This document shows positions 19,185-28,180 of a DNA stretch of 64,000 nt, piece after piece. Source of the stretch: Leuconostocaceae bacterium ESL0958 (GTDB taxonomy: Bacteria > Bacillota > Bacilli > Lactobacillales > Lactobacillaceae); NCBI GenBank assembly GCA_029433265.1, contig JAQTHT010000001.1, positions 62,001-126,000 of the forward strand. The letters are read 5' to 3'. Under the pieces are notes generated by a model. The model made no database searches, was not told the DNA's origin, and saw nothing but the letters and a program-made list of their open reading frames with translations. The first letter of the stretch is position 1. Each line of letters opens with the position of its first letter. Made by a program: the position numbers and the translations under genes.

Positions 19185-21204
19185 TTGGACGTTGCTGCCC
19201 GCCCCAGCCGCCAAGCAAAGTCAGGAACTACAAAGAGCAGTCGGCATTGGGCCAGTCTTAGCGGGGTTGCTCATTCAGCGGGGCATCCGCACGGCAGACG
19301 AAGCAAGACGCTTTCTCCATCCTGATTTTCAGGATTTGCATGATCCCAATGACTTTTATCAAATGGATCTGGCCTTGGAGCGAATCGAAGAAGCGGTTTT
19401 CACAGGTGAAAAGATTCTGGTTTATGGGGACTACGACGTTGATGGCCTGACGGCTACGGCCATCATGGTCGAAACGATCGCGACCCTAGGGGGCGAAGCA
19501 GTGCCTTATATTCCTTCCCGTTTCACAGATGGCTATGGGCCCAACCTTAAAACCTATGAACGGTTACTGGCGGAAGTCCATCCTGATTTAATTATTACGG
19601 TTGATAACGGCGTGACCGGAGAAAGTGCTTTCGCTTATGCCAAAGAACAGGGGGTGGATGTCATTGTGACGGACCACCACCGGCTGCCGGATGAACTACC
19701 GGCTTCTGCTTTGGCAGTGATTCATCCTGCCCATCCGGAAGGCAACTACCCTTTTCAAGGCTTATCTGGCGCTGGGGTAGCCTTCAAAGTGGCCCAGGCG
19801 GTCTTAGCAGACGGCCAGCCCGCCGAATCACTGGCCGACTTACCTGTGGACCTCTTTGACTTGGTTGCCCTGGGCGCACTGGCCGATGTGATGGATGTGA
19901 CGGATGAAAATCGGGCCTTGATTACTTGGGGACTTGAACAAATTGAACAAAACCCACGCCCAGGCTTGCAGGCACTGTTGAAGTTGGCCAAGCATGCGCC
20001 TGGCCAACCAGTGCTTTCGGAGACGATTGGCTTTAAAATTGCCCCCCGTTTGAATGCCCTGGGCCGGCTAGGGGATGGCCAGCTGGGCTTGGACCTGTTG
20101 TTGACCAAAGAGGCGGCGCAAGCGCAGGAACTGGCTAAACAGGTCGAGCAAATTAATGAACAGCGGCGGACCTTGGTCGATCAGGTCTTAGCCGAAGCAA
20201 AACCAATGGCAGCTGCAGCCCATGCGGCCGGCCACCGGGTACTGGTGCTGGCTGGCCAGGACTGGCATGAGGGTATTTTGGGCATTGTGGCGGCACGGAT
20301 TGCCGAAACATTTGCGACCCCCACCATTGTCTTGACTGAAAAAAACGGCTTATATAAGGGCTCTGGTCGGTCAGTAGCGGATTTTGATTTACACGCTTTT
20401 TTGCTGCCCTTTGCTGATCAACTGACTGCTTTCGGTGGGCACGCCGGTGCTTTAGGATTATCAGTTGCGGCGGCAGCGTTAGCCGACTGGCAAGATGCAG
20501 TGCAGGCAGCCAGTCGGACCCTGACCTTTCATCAACCAGCTTTGGCCGTTAATTTAATTTTGCCGGCCAAGTCCTTATCGACAGACCTTTATCAGGAAAT
20601 TCGGACATTGGAACCCTTTGGTCTGGGCAACGAACAGCCTGTCCTGGCGGTCCAGCATGTGCCGATTCAGGCTGTGACCAGCATGGGCGCTGACAAGCAG
20701 CACTTGAAGTTGTCCTTTGCTGGGCAGCGGGGGCCGGTGGAGGCGTTGGCCTTCAATCAGCCGGATCTAGTCGCTGCTAGTCAGGGGCTCCAAACCGCTT
20801 CGCTAGCCGGACAATTGGGCAGCAACCACTTTGCTGGCCGCGATCGGTTACAGTTGATGTTAGCAGATGTCGTCCTTGAGCGTTTCCAGCAGGGACAGGC
20901 AGAACAGCAGGGCCCTTCTTTGGCCACTGCCCTAAAAAAAACGACGCCAGCCGACTTCGCTTTGCTCTATAAATACCTTTACCAGCATCAGCAAGCAGCC
21001 TTGATTGCCAATTTACAACCAGCCCTAAGGGACTTACATTTTCTAGAAAAGCAGTTCAAACTCATGATTGCTGTCTTTTTGGAACTTGAATTTGTTAAAA
21101 TGCAGGGGGACCAGATTGTCTGCTTACCGCAACAGGGTAAGACAGCGCTCTCGCAGTCTCCTACTTATCAGCGGTACTTTGCCGCAAACACTGAGGAAAA
21201 GTAA
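19171..21204 (+). CDS. recJ: Single-stranded-DNA-specific exonuclease RecJ
   Basis: 677-residue DHH-family nuclease with 5'-3' activity on single-stranded DNA, used in RecF-type recombination and mismatch repair. Motifs: GDYDVDG at 86-92, VDNG at 144-147, DHH at 168-170, and the DHHA1 glycine motif [12 protein letters not shown] in the second domain. An OB fold and the Firmicutes C-terminal extension follow. The stop is four bases before apt, whose ribosome site GAGGAAAAG lies in the recJ end. Confidence 0.95.
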   Translation: MTKHNWTLLPAPAAKQSQELQRAVGIGPVLAGLLIQRGIRTADEARRFLHPDFQDLHDPNDFYQMDLALERIEEAVFTGEKILVYGDYDVDGLTATAIMVETIATLGGEAVPYIPSRFTDGYGPNLKTYERLLAEVHPDLIITVDNGVTGESAFAYAKEQGVDVIVTDHHRLPDELPASALAVIHPAHPEGNYPFQGLSGAGVAFKVAQAVLADGQPAESLADLPVDLFDLVALGALADVMDVTDENRALITWGLEQIEQNPRPGLQALLKLAKHAPGQPVLSETIGFKIAPRLNALGRLGDGQLGLDLLLTKEAAQAQELAKQVEQINEQRRTLVDQVLAEAKPMAAAAHAAGHRVLVLAGQDWHEGILGIVAARIAETFATPTIVLTEKNGLYKGSGRSVADFDLHAFLLPFADQLTAFGGHAGALGLSVAAAALADWQDAVQAASRTLTFHQPALAVNLILPAKSLSTDLYQEIRTLEPFGLGNEQPVLAVQHVPIQAVTSMGADKQHLKLSFAGQRGPVEALAFNQPDLVAASQGLQTASLAGQLGSNHFAGRDRLQLMLADVVLERFQQGQAEQQGPSLATALKKTTPADFALLYKYLYQHQQAALIANLQPALRDLHFLEKQFKLMIAVFLELEFVKMQGDQIVCLPQQGKTALSQSPTYQRYFAANTEEK

Positions 21205-21208
21205 AGTA

Positions 21209-21742
21209 ATGACGAAAACGAATTTATATGACTATGTCGCCACGGTCGAGAATTATCCAGAACCGGGCGTTTCTTTCCGGGATATTTCGCCTCTGATGGG
21301 CAATGGCCAAGCTTATAAAGTAGCCATTGATCAAATTGTGGATTTTGCCAAAGATCTAAACGTTGATTTGATCGCTGGACCGGAATCCCGCGGTTTTATC
21401 GTGGGTTCGCCCTTGGCTTACGCTTTAGGGGTTGGTTTTGTGCCGGCACGTAAGTCTGGTAAGCTCCCCCGGGCAGCTGTGTCAGCTTCCTATACCTTGG
21501 AATATGGTGGCATCAATGAATTGGAAATTCACGAAGATGCCATTCGACCGGGCCAGCGAGTCTTGATTGTCGATGACTTATTGGCAACTGGTGGGACGAT
21601 CAATGCCACCCGGCAAATTGTCGAAAAGTTAGGCGGCGTGGTCGCAGGCGTGGCTTTTATAATCGAACTGGAAGCCTTGCATGGTCGTGAAAAAATTATG
21701 CAGGCAGGCGAAGTGCCTTTCTTAGCGTTGATGGAATATTAA
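21209..21742 (+). CDS. apt: Adenine phosphoribosyltransferase
   Basis: Apt converts adenine and PRPP to AMP in purine salvage. The protein of 177 residues has the PRPP-binding loop [13 protein letters not shown] at 118-130 and the ESRGF and RKSGKLP segments. A longer frame opens upstream at 21068 inside recJ, but the ATG at 21209 matches the family start ([20 protein letters not shown]) and has a ribosome site. recJ-apt adjacency is common in Firmicutes. Confidence 0.96.
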   Translation: MTKTNLYDYVATVENYPEPGVSFRDISPLMGNGQAYKVAIDQIVDFAKDLNVDLIAGPESRGFIVGSPLAYALGVGFVPARKSGKLPRAAVSASYTLEYGGINELEIHEDAIRPGQRVLIVDDLLATGGTINATRQIVEKLGGVVAGVAFIIELEALHGREKIMQAGEVPFLALMEY

Positions 21743-21746
21743 AAAA

Positions 21747-21777
21747 CGTCGGGGTACAGGATATCCCGGCGCTTTTT
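21747..21777 (+). terminator. Terminator after apt
   Basis: CGTCGGGGTA (21747-21756) pairs, with two G-T pairs, to TATCCCGGCG (21762-21771), then TTTTT. It ends the rimM-apt unit; the cls ribosome site begins directly after. Confidence 0.85.
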
Positions 21778-21794
21778 ATTGGGGAGAGAAGGAA

Positions 21795-23255
21795 ATGATT
21801 GGATTAATTTTATTAGGCATTCTGGCCCTGAACACGGTCTTTGCCATTATTACGGTTTTCCGGGAACCAAGGGACATTGCGGCCACCTGGGCCTGGATTT
21901 TGGTGTTAATTTTTCTGCCAGTGCTGGGCTTTCTCCTGTATTCCTTTGCCGGTCGAAAACTGCCACAAAAAAGGCTCTTTGCCTACCAGCGACAGGACAT
22001 GTCGCAGATTAGTGAGAAAATTGCGAAGAAGATGCAGGCCGCGCCAGCAATGCCCGGTAGTGAATCCGCTGAAAGAGTCGTCAATACCATTCGGGCCAAG
22101 TCACTGATTGAATTATTTCAAAACATCAACCAAACGCCATTGACTAAACAGAATCAGACGAAGTTGATGAATAATTCGCAGGCTTACTTTGATTCATTGA
22201 TGACCGACTTAAGGCAGGCCCAGGATAGCATTCACCTGGAGTTTTATACCTTTGCCAATGATCAGACGGGCCAAGCAATTTTAGATATTTTAATTGAACG
22301 GGCCAAGGCGGGGGTTGAAGTCCACGTGCTCTATGATTCACTGGGATCCTTCACAACGCGGCCCTCCTTTTTTAAGCCCTTGCGGGCGGTTGGTGGCCAT
22401 GCGGAACCATTTTTGAAAAGGCGTTTTACCCTGATTGACTTCCAGCTGAACTTTCGAGGTCACCGCAAGGTGGTCGTGATTGACGGTAAAATTGGCTACA
22501 TTGGTGGTTACAATATTGGGAATGCCTACATGGGCTTGACCAAAAAGTTTGGTAAGTGGCGGGACACGCACCTACGTATTACGGGTGCGGCCGTTTACTT
22601 CCTGCAAGCCCATTTCCTCTTAGACTGGAATGCAACGGATTTAAAGCGGCAGCTGCCAGTTCTTTCCGACCGCTATTTCCCGGACTTGTCCAAGGAGGAG
22701 ATGGGGCAGACTGCGCTGCAAATTGTTTCTTCGGGTCCTGATTCACAGGACGAGCAGATTAAGATGGGCTACATTCGCCTGATTCAGCTGGCCAAGGAAC
22801 GCTGCTGGATTCACACGCCCTATTTGATTCCGGATGATTCGACCCTGGATGCCCTGCGGATTGCGGCCAATTCTGGTGTGGATGTGCGGATTATGGTTCC
22901 CTGTAAACCGGACCACGCTTTTGTTTACCGGGCGACCCAGTATTATGCGTCACAATTGGTCGCCTGTGGTGCAAAAATTTACTACTACGATGACGGCTTT
23001 CTGCATGCCAAAACCATGTTGATTGACGATAGCATGGGGTCGGTTGGATCAGCTAACTTGGATTACCGTTCCTTCAAATTAAACTTTGAAATGAATGCCT
23101 TTATTTACGATGCTGATTTAATCGAACAATTAGCTGCCAATTATGAAGCAGATATCCAATCTTGTACGGAGCAGAGCATTGCTAGTTTTGCCCGCCAGGG
23201 CCGCTGGCTCCGTTTCAAGCAGTACGTCTCCCGACTACTGTCACCCATTCTGTAA
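21795..23255 (+). CDS. cls: Cardiolipin synthase
   Basis: 486-residue phospholipase D superfamily enzyme that makes cardiolipin from two phosphatidylglycerols at the membrane. Two N-terminal membrane segments (about 2-21 and 33-51) precede two HKD motifs: H223/K225/D230 in HRKVVVIDGKIG and H404/K406/D411 in HAKTMLIDDSMG, each followed by a GxxN-type segment. The ribosome site GAGAAGGA overlaps the end of the apt terminator region. Length and layout are standard. Confidence 0.95.
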   Translation: MIGLILLGILALNTVFAIITVFREPRDIAATWAWILVLIFLPVLGFLLYSFAGRKLPQKRLFAYQRQDMSQISEKIAKKMQAAPAMPGSESAERVVNTIRAKSLIELFQNINQTPLTKQNQTKLMNNSQAYFDSLMTDLRQAQDSIHLEFYTFANDQTGQAILDILIERAKAGVEVHVLYDSLGSFTTRPSFFKPLRAVGGHAEPFLKRRFTLIDFQLNFRGHRKVVVIDGKIGYIGGYNIGNAYMGLTKKFGKWRDTHLRITGAAVYFLQAHFLLDWNATDLKRQLPVLSDRYFPDLSKEEMGQTALQIVSSGPDSQDEQIKMGYIRLIQLAKERCWIHTPYLIPDDSTLDALRIAANSGVDVRIMVPCKPDHAFVYRATQYYASQLVACGAKIYYYDDGFLHAKTMLIDDSMGSVGSANLDYRSFKLNFEMNAFIYDADLIEQLAANYEADIQSCTEQSIASFARQGRWLRFKQYVSRLLSPIL

Positions 23256-23261
23256 GCAAGC

Positions 23262-23288
23262 AAAAAACCGCCTTCAGGCGGTTTTTTT
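23262..23288. terminator. Bidirectional terminator between cls and the minus-strand gene
   Basis: AAAAAACCGCC, loop TTCA, GGCGGTTTTTTT. The symmetric A and T runs allow termination in both directions. The stop codon of the minus-strand gene lies in the T run. Confidence 0.92.
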
Positions 23289-24015
23289 AATGGACCAGAT
23301 AGACGGCCTCCTCAATGTAATCAAATGACTGGTAATGCCGGTTAAGTTGGGCTGGCTGGCTGATTGTCGCCATCTCCCAAAAGCGCTGGGAATTGGTGGC
23401 GCCCAGGTATTCTCCGATGACCACCAAATCAAAGGGCAGGCCGCTGCTGCGCAGTTGGGTCAAGACGGCGGCGTCGGCCTCCGTCGTATCGGGGGCCCAG
23501 GCAAGAAGAAAGACGGGCCGACTCTCCGGCGTACAGTCGGCAAGGGCAGCTTGGACAGCGTCCGTTGCAGTCAAAGGGCAAACGGTCGTCCAGGGCGCTG
23601 GCCGTTCGTTATCCTGCCCAGTCCAGTCCAGTTGGTCACTGGCTTGGCAGGGATAACCAGCAGCTTGTAAAGCAGCAGATAGGGCGGCATTGCCCGCCAT
23701 TAATTCATAGACGGGCCGATTGGGTCCCAGCCAATCCATGAGATCTTGAATCCAGGTTTGGTTAGGCAGACACCAGAGGCCGAAGCGTTCAATGAGCGTC
23801 GGGCGCAACTCGGCCATGGCTGCATCCAGCGGGAGCAATTCTGGGTGGGCATAAAGGGTCCTGGCGCTGTAGGTCATGTTAGGTAGGGCTTTCGTTGGTA
23901 AACGCTGGGCCGCTAACTGCTGTAGGCAAGTTTGAACGGCTTGCAAATTGGCTTGCAGATCGGTCATTCGCGCATAACTGGCTTGCAGTTTTGCTAAATC
24001 GGCGTTGGTTAACAT
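23287..24015 (-). CDS. Putative SAM-dependent methyltransferase-like protein
   Basis: 242 residues from the ATG at 24015, chosen because AGGAG lies eight bases upstream; a longer frame to 24084 has no such site and would cross the ung start. The N-terminal 60 residues are helical (MLTNADLAKLQASYARMTDL). A Rossmann-type motif I appears near residue 105 (VYELMAGNAALSAALQAAGY), followed by an acidic segment (SDQLDW) and a FDLVVIGEYLG strand, a pattern like class I methyltransferases. The motif is imperfect and the substrate is unknown. The gene is divergent from ung with a 57-base gap in which no clear promoter was found. Confidence 0.7.
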   Translation of the reverse strand: MLTNADLAKLQASYARMTDLQANLQAVQTCLQQLAAQRLPTKALPNMTYSARTLYAHPELLPLDAAMAELRPTLIERFGLWCLPNQTWIQDLMDWLGPNRPVYELMAGNAALSAALQAAGYPCQASDQLDWTGQDNERPAPWTTVCPLTATDAVQAALADCTPESRPVFLLAWAPDTTEADAAVLTQLRSSGLPFDLVVIGEYLGATNSQRFWEMATISQPAQLNRHYQSFDYIEEAVYLVH

Positions 24016-24072
24016 TGACAGGGCTCCTGGATTTGTTAGGGTTAAAGAAGCATTACTGAGGAGTAGTATATC

Positions 24073-24762
24073 ATGCCGAAACAAGCAGCTTTAACGGGGA
24101 CGGACTGGGATTGCGCCCTGGCCCCTTATTTACCAGCAGATTACGCTGAACAAGTAGGAGATTTTTTAAATCAAGTCTATGGCCCTGGGCAGCACACTTA
24201 TCCGGCCCGGTCCAATGTTTTTGCCGCCTTTGAGGCCACGCCTTTGGCCAAGACCGAAGTGGTTCTTCTGGGCCAGGATCCTTATCACGGACCCAACCAG
24301 GCCCAGGGCCTGTCCTTTTCGGTGCCCAATCAAGTGCCAGCGCCGCCTTCTTTGCGCAATATTCGCCAAGAGTTGGTCACTGATTTAGGGCAAGAAAAAG
24401 CAGACCATGATCTCACGCCTTGGGCCAAGCAAGGCGTTCTGCTACTAAATGCGGTCCTGACCGTGCCGGCCGGACAGGCTAACGGCCATCAGGGGTTGAT
24501 CTGGGAAGCCTTAACGGATGCTGCCATTCAGGCGGCGAACGCCGATGACCGACCCAAGGTTTTTTTACTCTGGGGTAAGTTTGCCCAACATAAGGCCAAG
24601 TTTATTGACCAAGACAAGCATTTGATTTTGCAAGCGCCCCATCCGAGCCCACTTTCCGCTTACCGTGGCTTTTTTGGCTCACGGCCTTTTTCTCAGGCCA
24701 ACCGCTTTTTGCTGGCCAGTGGCCGCCAGCCCATCGATTGGACGCAAGCTGCTAGTAACTAA
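24073..24762 (+). CDS. ung: Uracil-DNA glycosylase
   Basis: Family 1 UDG of 229 residues that removes uracil from DNA. The water-activating loop GQDPYHG is at 67-73 (D69), and the minor-groove motif HPSPLSAYRGF begins at H190. LLLNAVLTV and the SLRNI motif are also present. The ribosome site is GAGGAG. It is followed by pta, as in several lactic acid bacteria, but with a separate promoter between. Confidence 0.97.
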   Translation: MPKQAALTGTDWDCALAPYLPADYAEQVGDFLNQVYGPGQHTYPARSNVFAAFEATPLAKTEVVLLGQDPYHGPNQAQGLSFSVPNQVPAPPSLRNIRQELVTDLGQEKADHDLTPWAKQGVLLLNAVLTVPAGQANGHQGLIWEALTDAAIQAANADDRPKVFLLWGKFAQHKAKFIDQDKHLILQAPHPSPLSAYRGFFGSRPFSQANRFLLASGRQPIDWTQAASN

Positions 24763-24790
24763 GTTGGCCAGGGACGGTATTGCTTGAATT

Positions 24791-24799
24791 TGCTATAAT
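24791..24799 (+). promoter_or_regulatory. Extended -10 promoter for pta
   Basis: TGCTATAAT at 24791-24799, identical to the element in front of rimM; no good -35 hexamer is seen. A start near 24806 gives a leader of about 30 bases carrying AAGGGAG before the pta ATG at 24836. Confidence 0.8.
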
Positions 24800-24835
24800 A
24801 AAAGGGAATTGCAGGTAGGAACAAGGGAGTGCATC

Positions 24836-25825
24836 ATGGATATTTTTGACGAATTACAAGCTAAGATTCAAGGGCAAAAAGTCAGCCTGGTCTTTCCAGA
24901 AGGACAGGACGAGCGGGTGGTTCAGGCGGCTTTGGATTTGGCGGCCGCAGACCTGGTGGCGCCGATTTTATTAGGTAGTGAAGCGCAAGTTGCCGCCGCT
25001 GCCGCTGGCCGTTCGTTGGCCGCTGTGACCATCATTGATCCAGCGACCGTAGCCGAAAGTGAGCAGGCTGCTATGATTGAGACCATTGTGGAACGGCGCA
25101 ACGGTAAGACGGATGAAGCGACTGCACAACGTTGGCTCCAGGATGTCAACTACTTTGGGACGGTTCTGGTGGAAATGGGCCAGGCAGAAGGCTTAGTGTC
25201 AGGTGCAACGCATCCAACGGGGGACACGGTCCGGCCAGCGCTACAGCTGATTAAGACGGCCCCCGGTTCAAAGCGGATTTCCGGTGCCTTTTTCATGCAA
25301 AAAGGGCAGCAACGGTTCGTTTTTGCTGACTGCGCCATTAACATTAACTTGGATGCCCAAACGATGGCGGAAGTGGCGGTGCAGTCGGTGGCGACGGCCC
25401 AGCTTTTTGGCCTTGATCCCAAGGTTGCGCTCTTATCCTTCTCAACGAAGGGTTCTGCTCGGGGCGACATGGTCGATAAAGTGCAGGAGGCAACGGCGCT
25501 GGCCAAAGAAATGGCGCCAGCATTGGCAGATCGGATTGATGGGGAATTACAGTTTGATGCGGCCATTAATCAGACGGTGGCAGCGGCCAAGGCCCCTGAC
25601 TCCAGTATTGCTGGTGAGGCCAATGTCTTCATTTTCCCCAGCTTGGAAGCAGGCAACATTGCCTACAAGGTGGCCCAACGGTTGGGTGATTTTGAAGCCT
25701 ATGGTCCGATCCTGCAGGGGCTGGCCAAGCCAGTGTCCGATCTATCCCGGGGCGCTTCACAGCAGGACGTCTACCAAGTGGCCATCATTACGGCCGCACA
25801 AGCACTGGCTGCCCGGGGCGAATGA
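24836..25825 (+). CDS. pta: Phosphate acetyltransferase
   Basis: Pta interconverts acetyl-CoA and acetyl phosphate, feeding acetate kinase or, in heterofermenters, the reverse step toward ethanol. The 329-residue single-domain (EutD-type) form shows VFPEGQDERVVQAA at the start, GLVSGATHPTGDTVRP, and FSTKGSARGDMVDKV. The ATG at 24836 with AAGGGAG is preferred to an upstream in-frame ATG at 24809, which lies close to the predicted transcription start. Confidence 0.96.
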   Translation: MDIFDELQAKIQGQKVSLVFPEGQDERVVQAALDLAAADLVAPILLGSEAQVAAAAAGRSLAAVTIIDPATVAESEQAAMIETIVERRNGKTDEATAQRWLQDVNYFGTVLVEMGQAEGLVSGATHPTGDTVRPALQLIKTAPGSKRISGAFFMQKGQQRFVFADCAININLDAQTMAEVAVQSVATAQLFGLDPKVALLSFSTKGSARGDMVDKVQEATALAKEMAPALADRIDGELQFDAAINQTVAAAKAPDSSIAGEANVFIFPSLEAGNIAYKVAQRLGDFEAYGPILQGLAKPVSDLSRGASQQDVYQVAIITAAQALAARGE

Positions 25826-25836
25826 AAGTGCTAATT

Positions 25837-25863
25837 GGCTCGGCATTGACCGTGCCATTTTTT
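25837..25863 (+). terminator. Probable terminator after pta
   Basis: GGCTCGG (25837-25843) pairs with CCGTGCC (25850-25856) with one T-T mismatch and a six-base loop, then ATTTTTT. It sits just before the ribosome site of the gtfA-like gene; no promoter is visible between them. Confidence 0.65.
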
Positions 25864-25874
25864 GCTAGGAGCAG

Positions 25875-27353
25875 ATGATGAATTTTTTTCTAAATCAAGG
25901 AATTGGTCATGGTAATTCTGGCGTAGAACACGCGCAATTTTATCGCGCAGCTTGTTTTGACCGTTTAGCGCAACCCTACCGGCTGGTTTATAGTGAGCTG
26001 CTCCCTGCGCTGCAGGATCATCTCCAGGAATGGGGTCAGGATAGTCGGACGGCCATCAATCTCTACGACTATCTTCTAGCGCCCAATCCACGGGCGTATT
26101 TACTGAACGATGACCGTTCTTATCAGCCCTATCAGTACCGCCAAGTGGTTGATTTTCAAGACACGGTGCGCGAGGTCATCGAATCTGCAAACGGGGGCTA
26201 TCAGATCCACCGGGTCAAAGAGAAGTACTTTGACCAAGCACAGGGGATTTACATAGTGGCGGATGCAGCCGTCTCCCTAGCCAATGAACAAACCCAGTTA
26301 TCCTGGACTTATCAGGATCAGGGTGGGGCCCGATTGGCCCAGGATTTTTGGTTAGAAGGTTTTCAAGGGCGGGACTATTACTTCGCCAGTTTTGAGCAAT
26401 TAGTCGCCTTCTTCTTGGATCAGCTAGCCCAAGCCTTTGGGCCGGCCCGTTACTTTGTGGATCGGGGTAATTTTTATGATGAAGCGCTAGTTCAGGCTAA
26501 AAGGCAAGGGCGGCCACTACAATTAATTGAAGTGGTCCATGCTGACCACTTGGTGGCTGATACTGAGCCCAACAGGCCAGTCTGGAATAACTTTTATCAG
26601 TATGCCTTCGACCATCTGGCTGATTATGATGCCATTGTGCTACCCACTGATCGGCAAGCAAAACGACTCGTCGAAAACCTCCGACACCTAGATCAGCCAG
26701 TCGCTGCCAAGGAGCTGAAGAAAATTCAGGCCCTCGCTGTCGGTGGGGTAACAGATTGGGGTAGACCTAAGAAAAGTGTTCACGACCCGATCCGACTGGT
26801 TAGCGCTTCCCGGCTGCATTCCGAAAAAAACGTGGATCAATTAATTGCCCTTTTGGCACGCTTGCATCAAGCAGGGCTAGCAGCTGAGTTGACCATTTAC
26901 GGGCTGGGTGAGCAGGAACAGGCCCTAAAAGAACAGGCAGCGGCGCTTGGGCTGGCGAACCAGGTCCACTTTGCCGGCTTAAGTCAGCAGTTAACCAAGG
27001 ACTTAGCCAAGGCAGATATCTTTTTGTCGGCCTCCTATTCCGAAGGTTTTGGCCTGACTTATTTGGAAGCTCTTTCACAGGGCCTACCTGTGGTCAGCTA
27101 TGCCAATGAATACGGGGCAAAAGCCTTGCTGACAGAAGGAATCAATGCCGCCTTGGTTCCTTTGGACAAGGAGCGACAGTCCCAAGTACCGGCGCTAGCA
27201 GCCGCCGTCCAGCGGGTACTGGCCCACTATCAAACATTGTCTGCCGGCGCCATCGCTAGTGTCCGCCAGTACGATCTTGCCAAACTAGCGCAGCGTTGGC
27301 AGGCTTTTGGAGAGGAACTCAATGGAAGTGCAAGTGTTACAGTCGCTGACTGA
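25875..27353 (+). CDS. GtfA-like glycosyltransferase of the accessory Sec glycosylation system
   Basis: 492 residues. The N-terminus NQGIGHGNSGVEHAQFYRA resembles GtfA of streptococcal accessory Sec loci. The C-terminal half is a GT4 GT-B nucleotide-sugar domain: SASRLHSEKNVDQL at 310-323 (R313, K318) and SEGFGLTYLEAL with the E-x7-E pair E390/E398. GtfA with GtfB adds the first GlcNAc to Ser/Thr of serine-rich surface proteins in the cytoplasm. The next gene is a GtfB-like partner, then Asp1-3-like genes, which supports the assignment. The start has a TAGGAG site. The acceptor is unknown. Confidence 0.82.
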   Translation: MMNFFLNQGIGHGNSGVEHAQFYRAACFDRLAQPYRLVYSELLPALQDHLQEWGQDSRTAINLYDYLLAPNPRAYLLNDDRSYQPYQYRQVVDFQDTVREVIESANGGYQIHRVKEKYFDQAQGIYIVADAAVSLANEQTQLSWTYQDQGGARLAQDFWLEGFQGRDYYFASFEQLVAFFLDQLAQAFGPARYFVDRGNFYDEALVQAKRQGRPLQLIEVVHADHLVADTEPNRPVWNNFYQYAFDHLADYDAIVLPTDRQAKRLVENLRHLDQPVAAKELKKIQALAVGGVTDWGRPKKSVHDPIRLVSASRLHSEKNVDQLIALLARLHQAGLAAELTIYGLGEQEQALKEQAAALGLANQVHFAGLSQQLTKDLAKADIFLSASYSEGFGLTYLEALSQGLPVVSYANEYGAKALLTEGINAALVPLDKERQSQVPALAAAVQRVLAHYQTLSAGAIASVRQYDLAKLAQRWQAFGEELNGSASVTVAD

Positions 27354-28167
27354 CTGGCAAGAACCAGGTCCCGCTTGGCAAATTGCTCGGGTCAAAGCAG
27401 GGTTAGCAGCAGAACTTTGGCTGCTCAATCCCCATGAAGATGGCGCTTACCTAGCGGCACAGGCGGGCTTGGATCCTGCGCGAGTTTATGACTTATATCG
27501 GCAATGTTATGTAAGCGAAGAGGCAAACGGCGCTGGTCGCTGGCTACATGAATTAGGACTGCCCAATGCGGCCCAAATCGTATTGCAACAGGATGGTGGG
27601 CCGGCTATTGTCGATCAAGGCCAAGTCTTGGCGCAAATTCGACTATTTGAATCCGCCAACCAGTTGGTGCAGGCCGTATCTTATCAAAACCGACAGGGCT
27701 TGTTGACGCAGAAGGCCATTTATCTGCGGAATGGCGAACGTTTTGCCCAACAGTTGTTTGCCCGGGGCCAGTTACAAAAAACAACTTTTTATCATCGAGG
27801 ACAGATGGTAGTCCAGGAATATTACCAGGAGCGGCAGCTCTGTTTGCTATTGGATGCTGCTGGGCGGGCCTATCCCAGTCGGCTAGGCTATCTCAATGAG
27901 CTGCTGGCTGCTAACAGGGCCCAGCAAGACCAGCAGTTGGTGACAACGGATGCGACTTTGTTAGCAGGCACACTGCCAGCAAGTACGATCTTAGCCCGCC
28001 CCCAGGGGCTGGCAGATGAACAAGGAACATTGGCAGCGCCTATACAGGCGCTCCTGCAACAACAGCAGCCCGCCCTTGGGGCACTGTGGGTACGAGCGGC
28101 TGACCTGCCAGTGTTGGCTGCAGCCAACAGGGCGAACCGACCGCCCGTTGCCTTGTTAAAGGAATAA
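27322..28167 (+). CDS. GtfB-like glycosyltransferase-stabilising protein, short form
   Basis: 281 residues from the ATG at 27322, which has GAGAGGA upstream and lies inside the end of the gtfA-like gene (32-base overlap). A TTG at 27307 is in frame but has no ribosome site. The central part (IRLFESANQLVQAVSYQNRQ, then QKAIYLRNGERFAQQLFARG) aligns by eye with the GtfB segment that describes a domain of repeated strands, and GtfB is the expected partner of GtfA as substrate-recognition subunit. Streptococcal GtfB is about 440 residues, so this one is much shorter. The call rests on partial similarity and position. Confidence 0.6.
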   Translation: MEVQVLQSLTDWQEPGPAWQIARVKAGLAAELWLLNPHEDGAYLAAQAGLDPARVYDLYRQCYVSEEANGAGRWLHELGLPNAAQIVLQQDGGPAIVDQGQVLAQIRLFESANQLVQAVSYQNRQGLLTQKAIYLRNGERFAQQLFARGQLQKTTFYHRGQMVVQEYYQERQLCLLLDAAGRAYPSRLGYLNELLAANRAQQDQQLVTTDATLLAGTLPASTILARPQGLADEQGTLAAPIQALLQQQQPALGALWVRAADLPVLAAANRANRPPVALLKE

Positions 28168-28180
28168 GAAAGGAAGCATT

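Noticed and set aside
21068-21208. Upstream extension of apt inside recJ
   Set aside because: The conserved Apt start is at 21209 with a ribosome site; the extension is out-of-frame recJ sequence.
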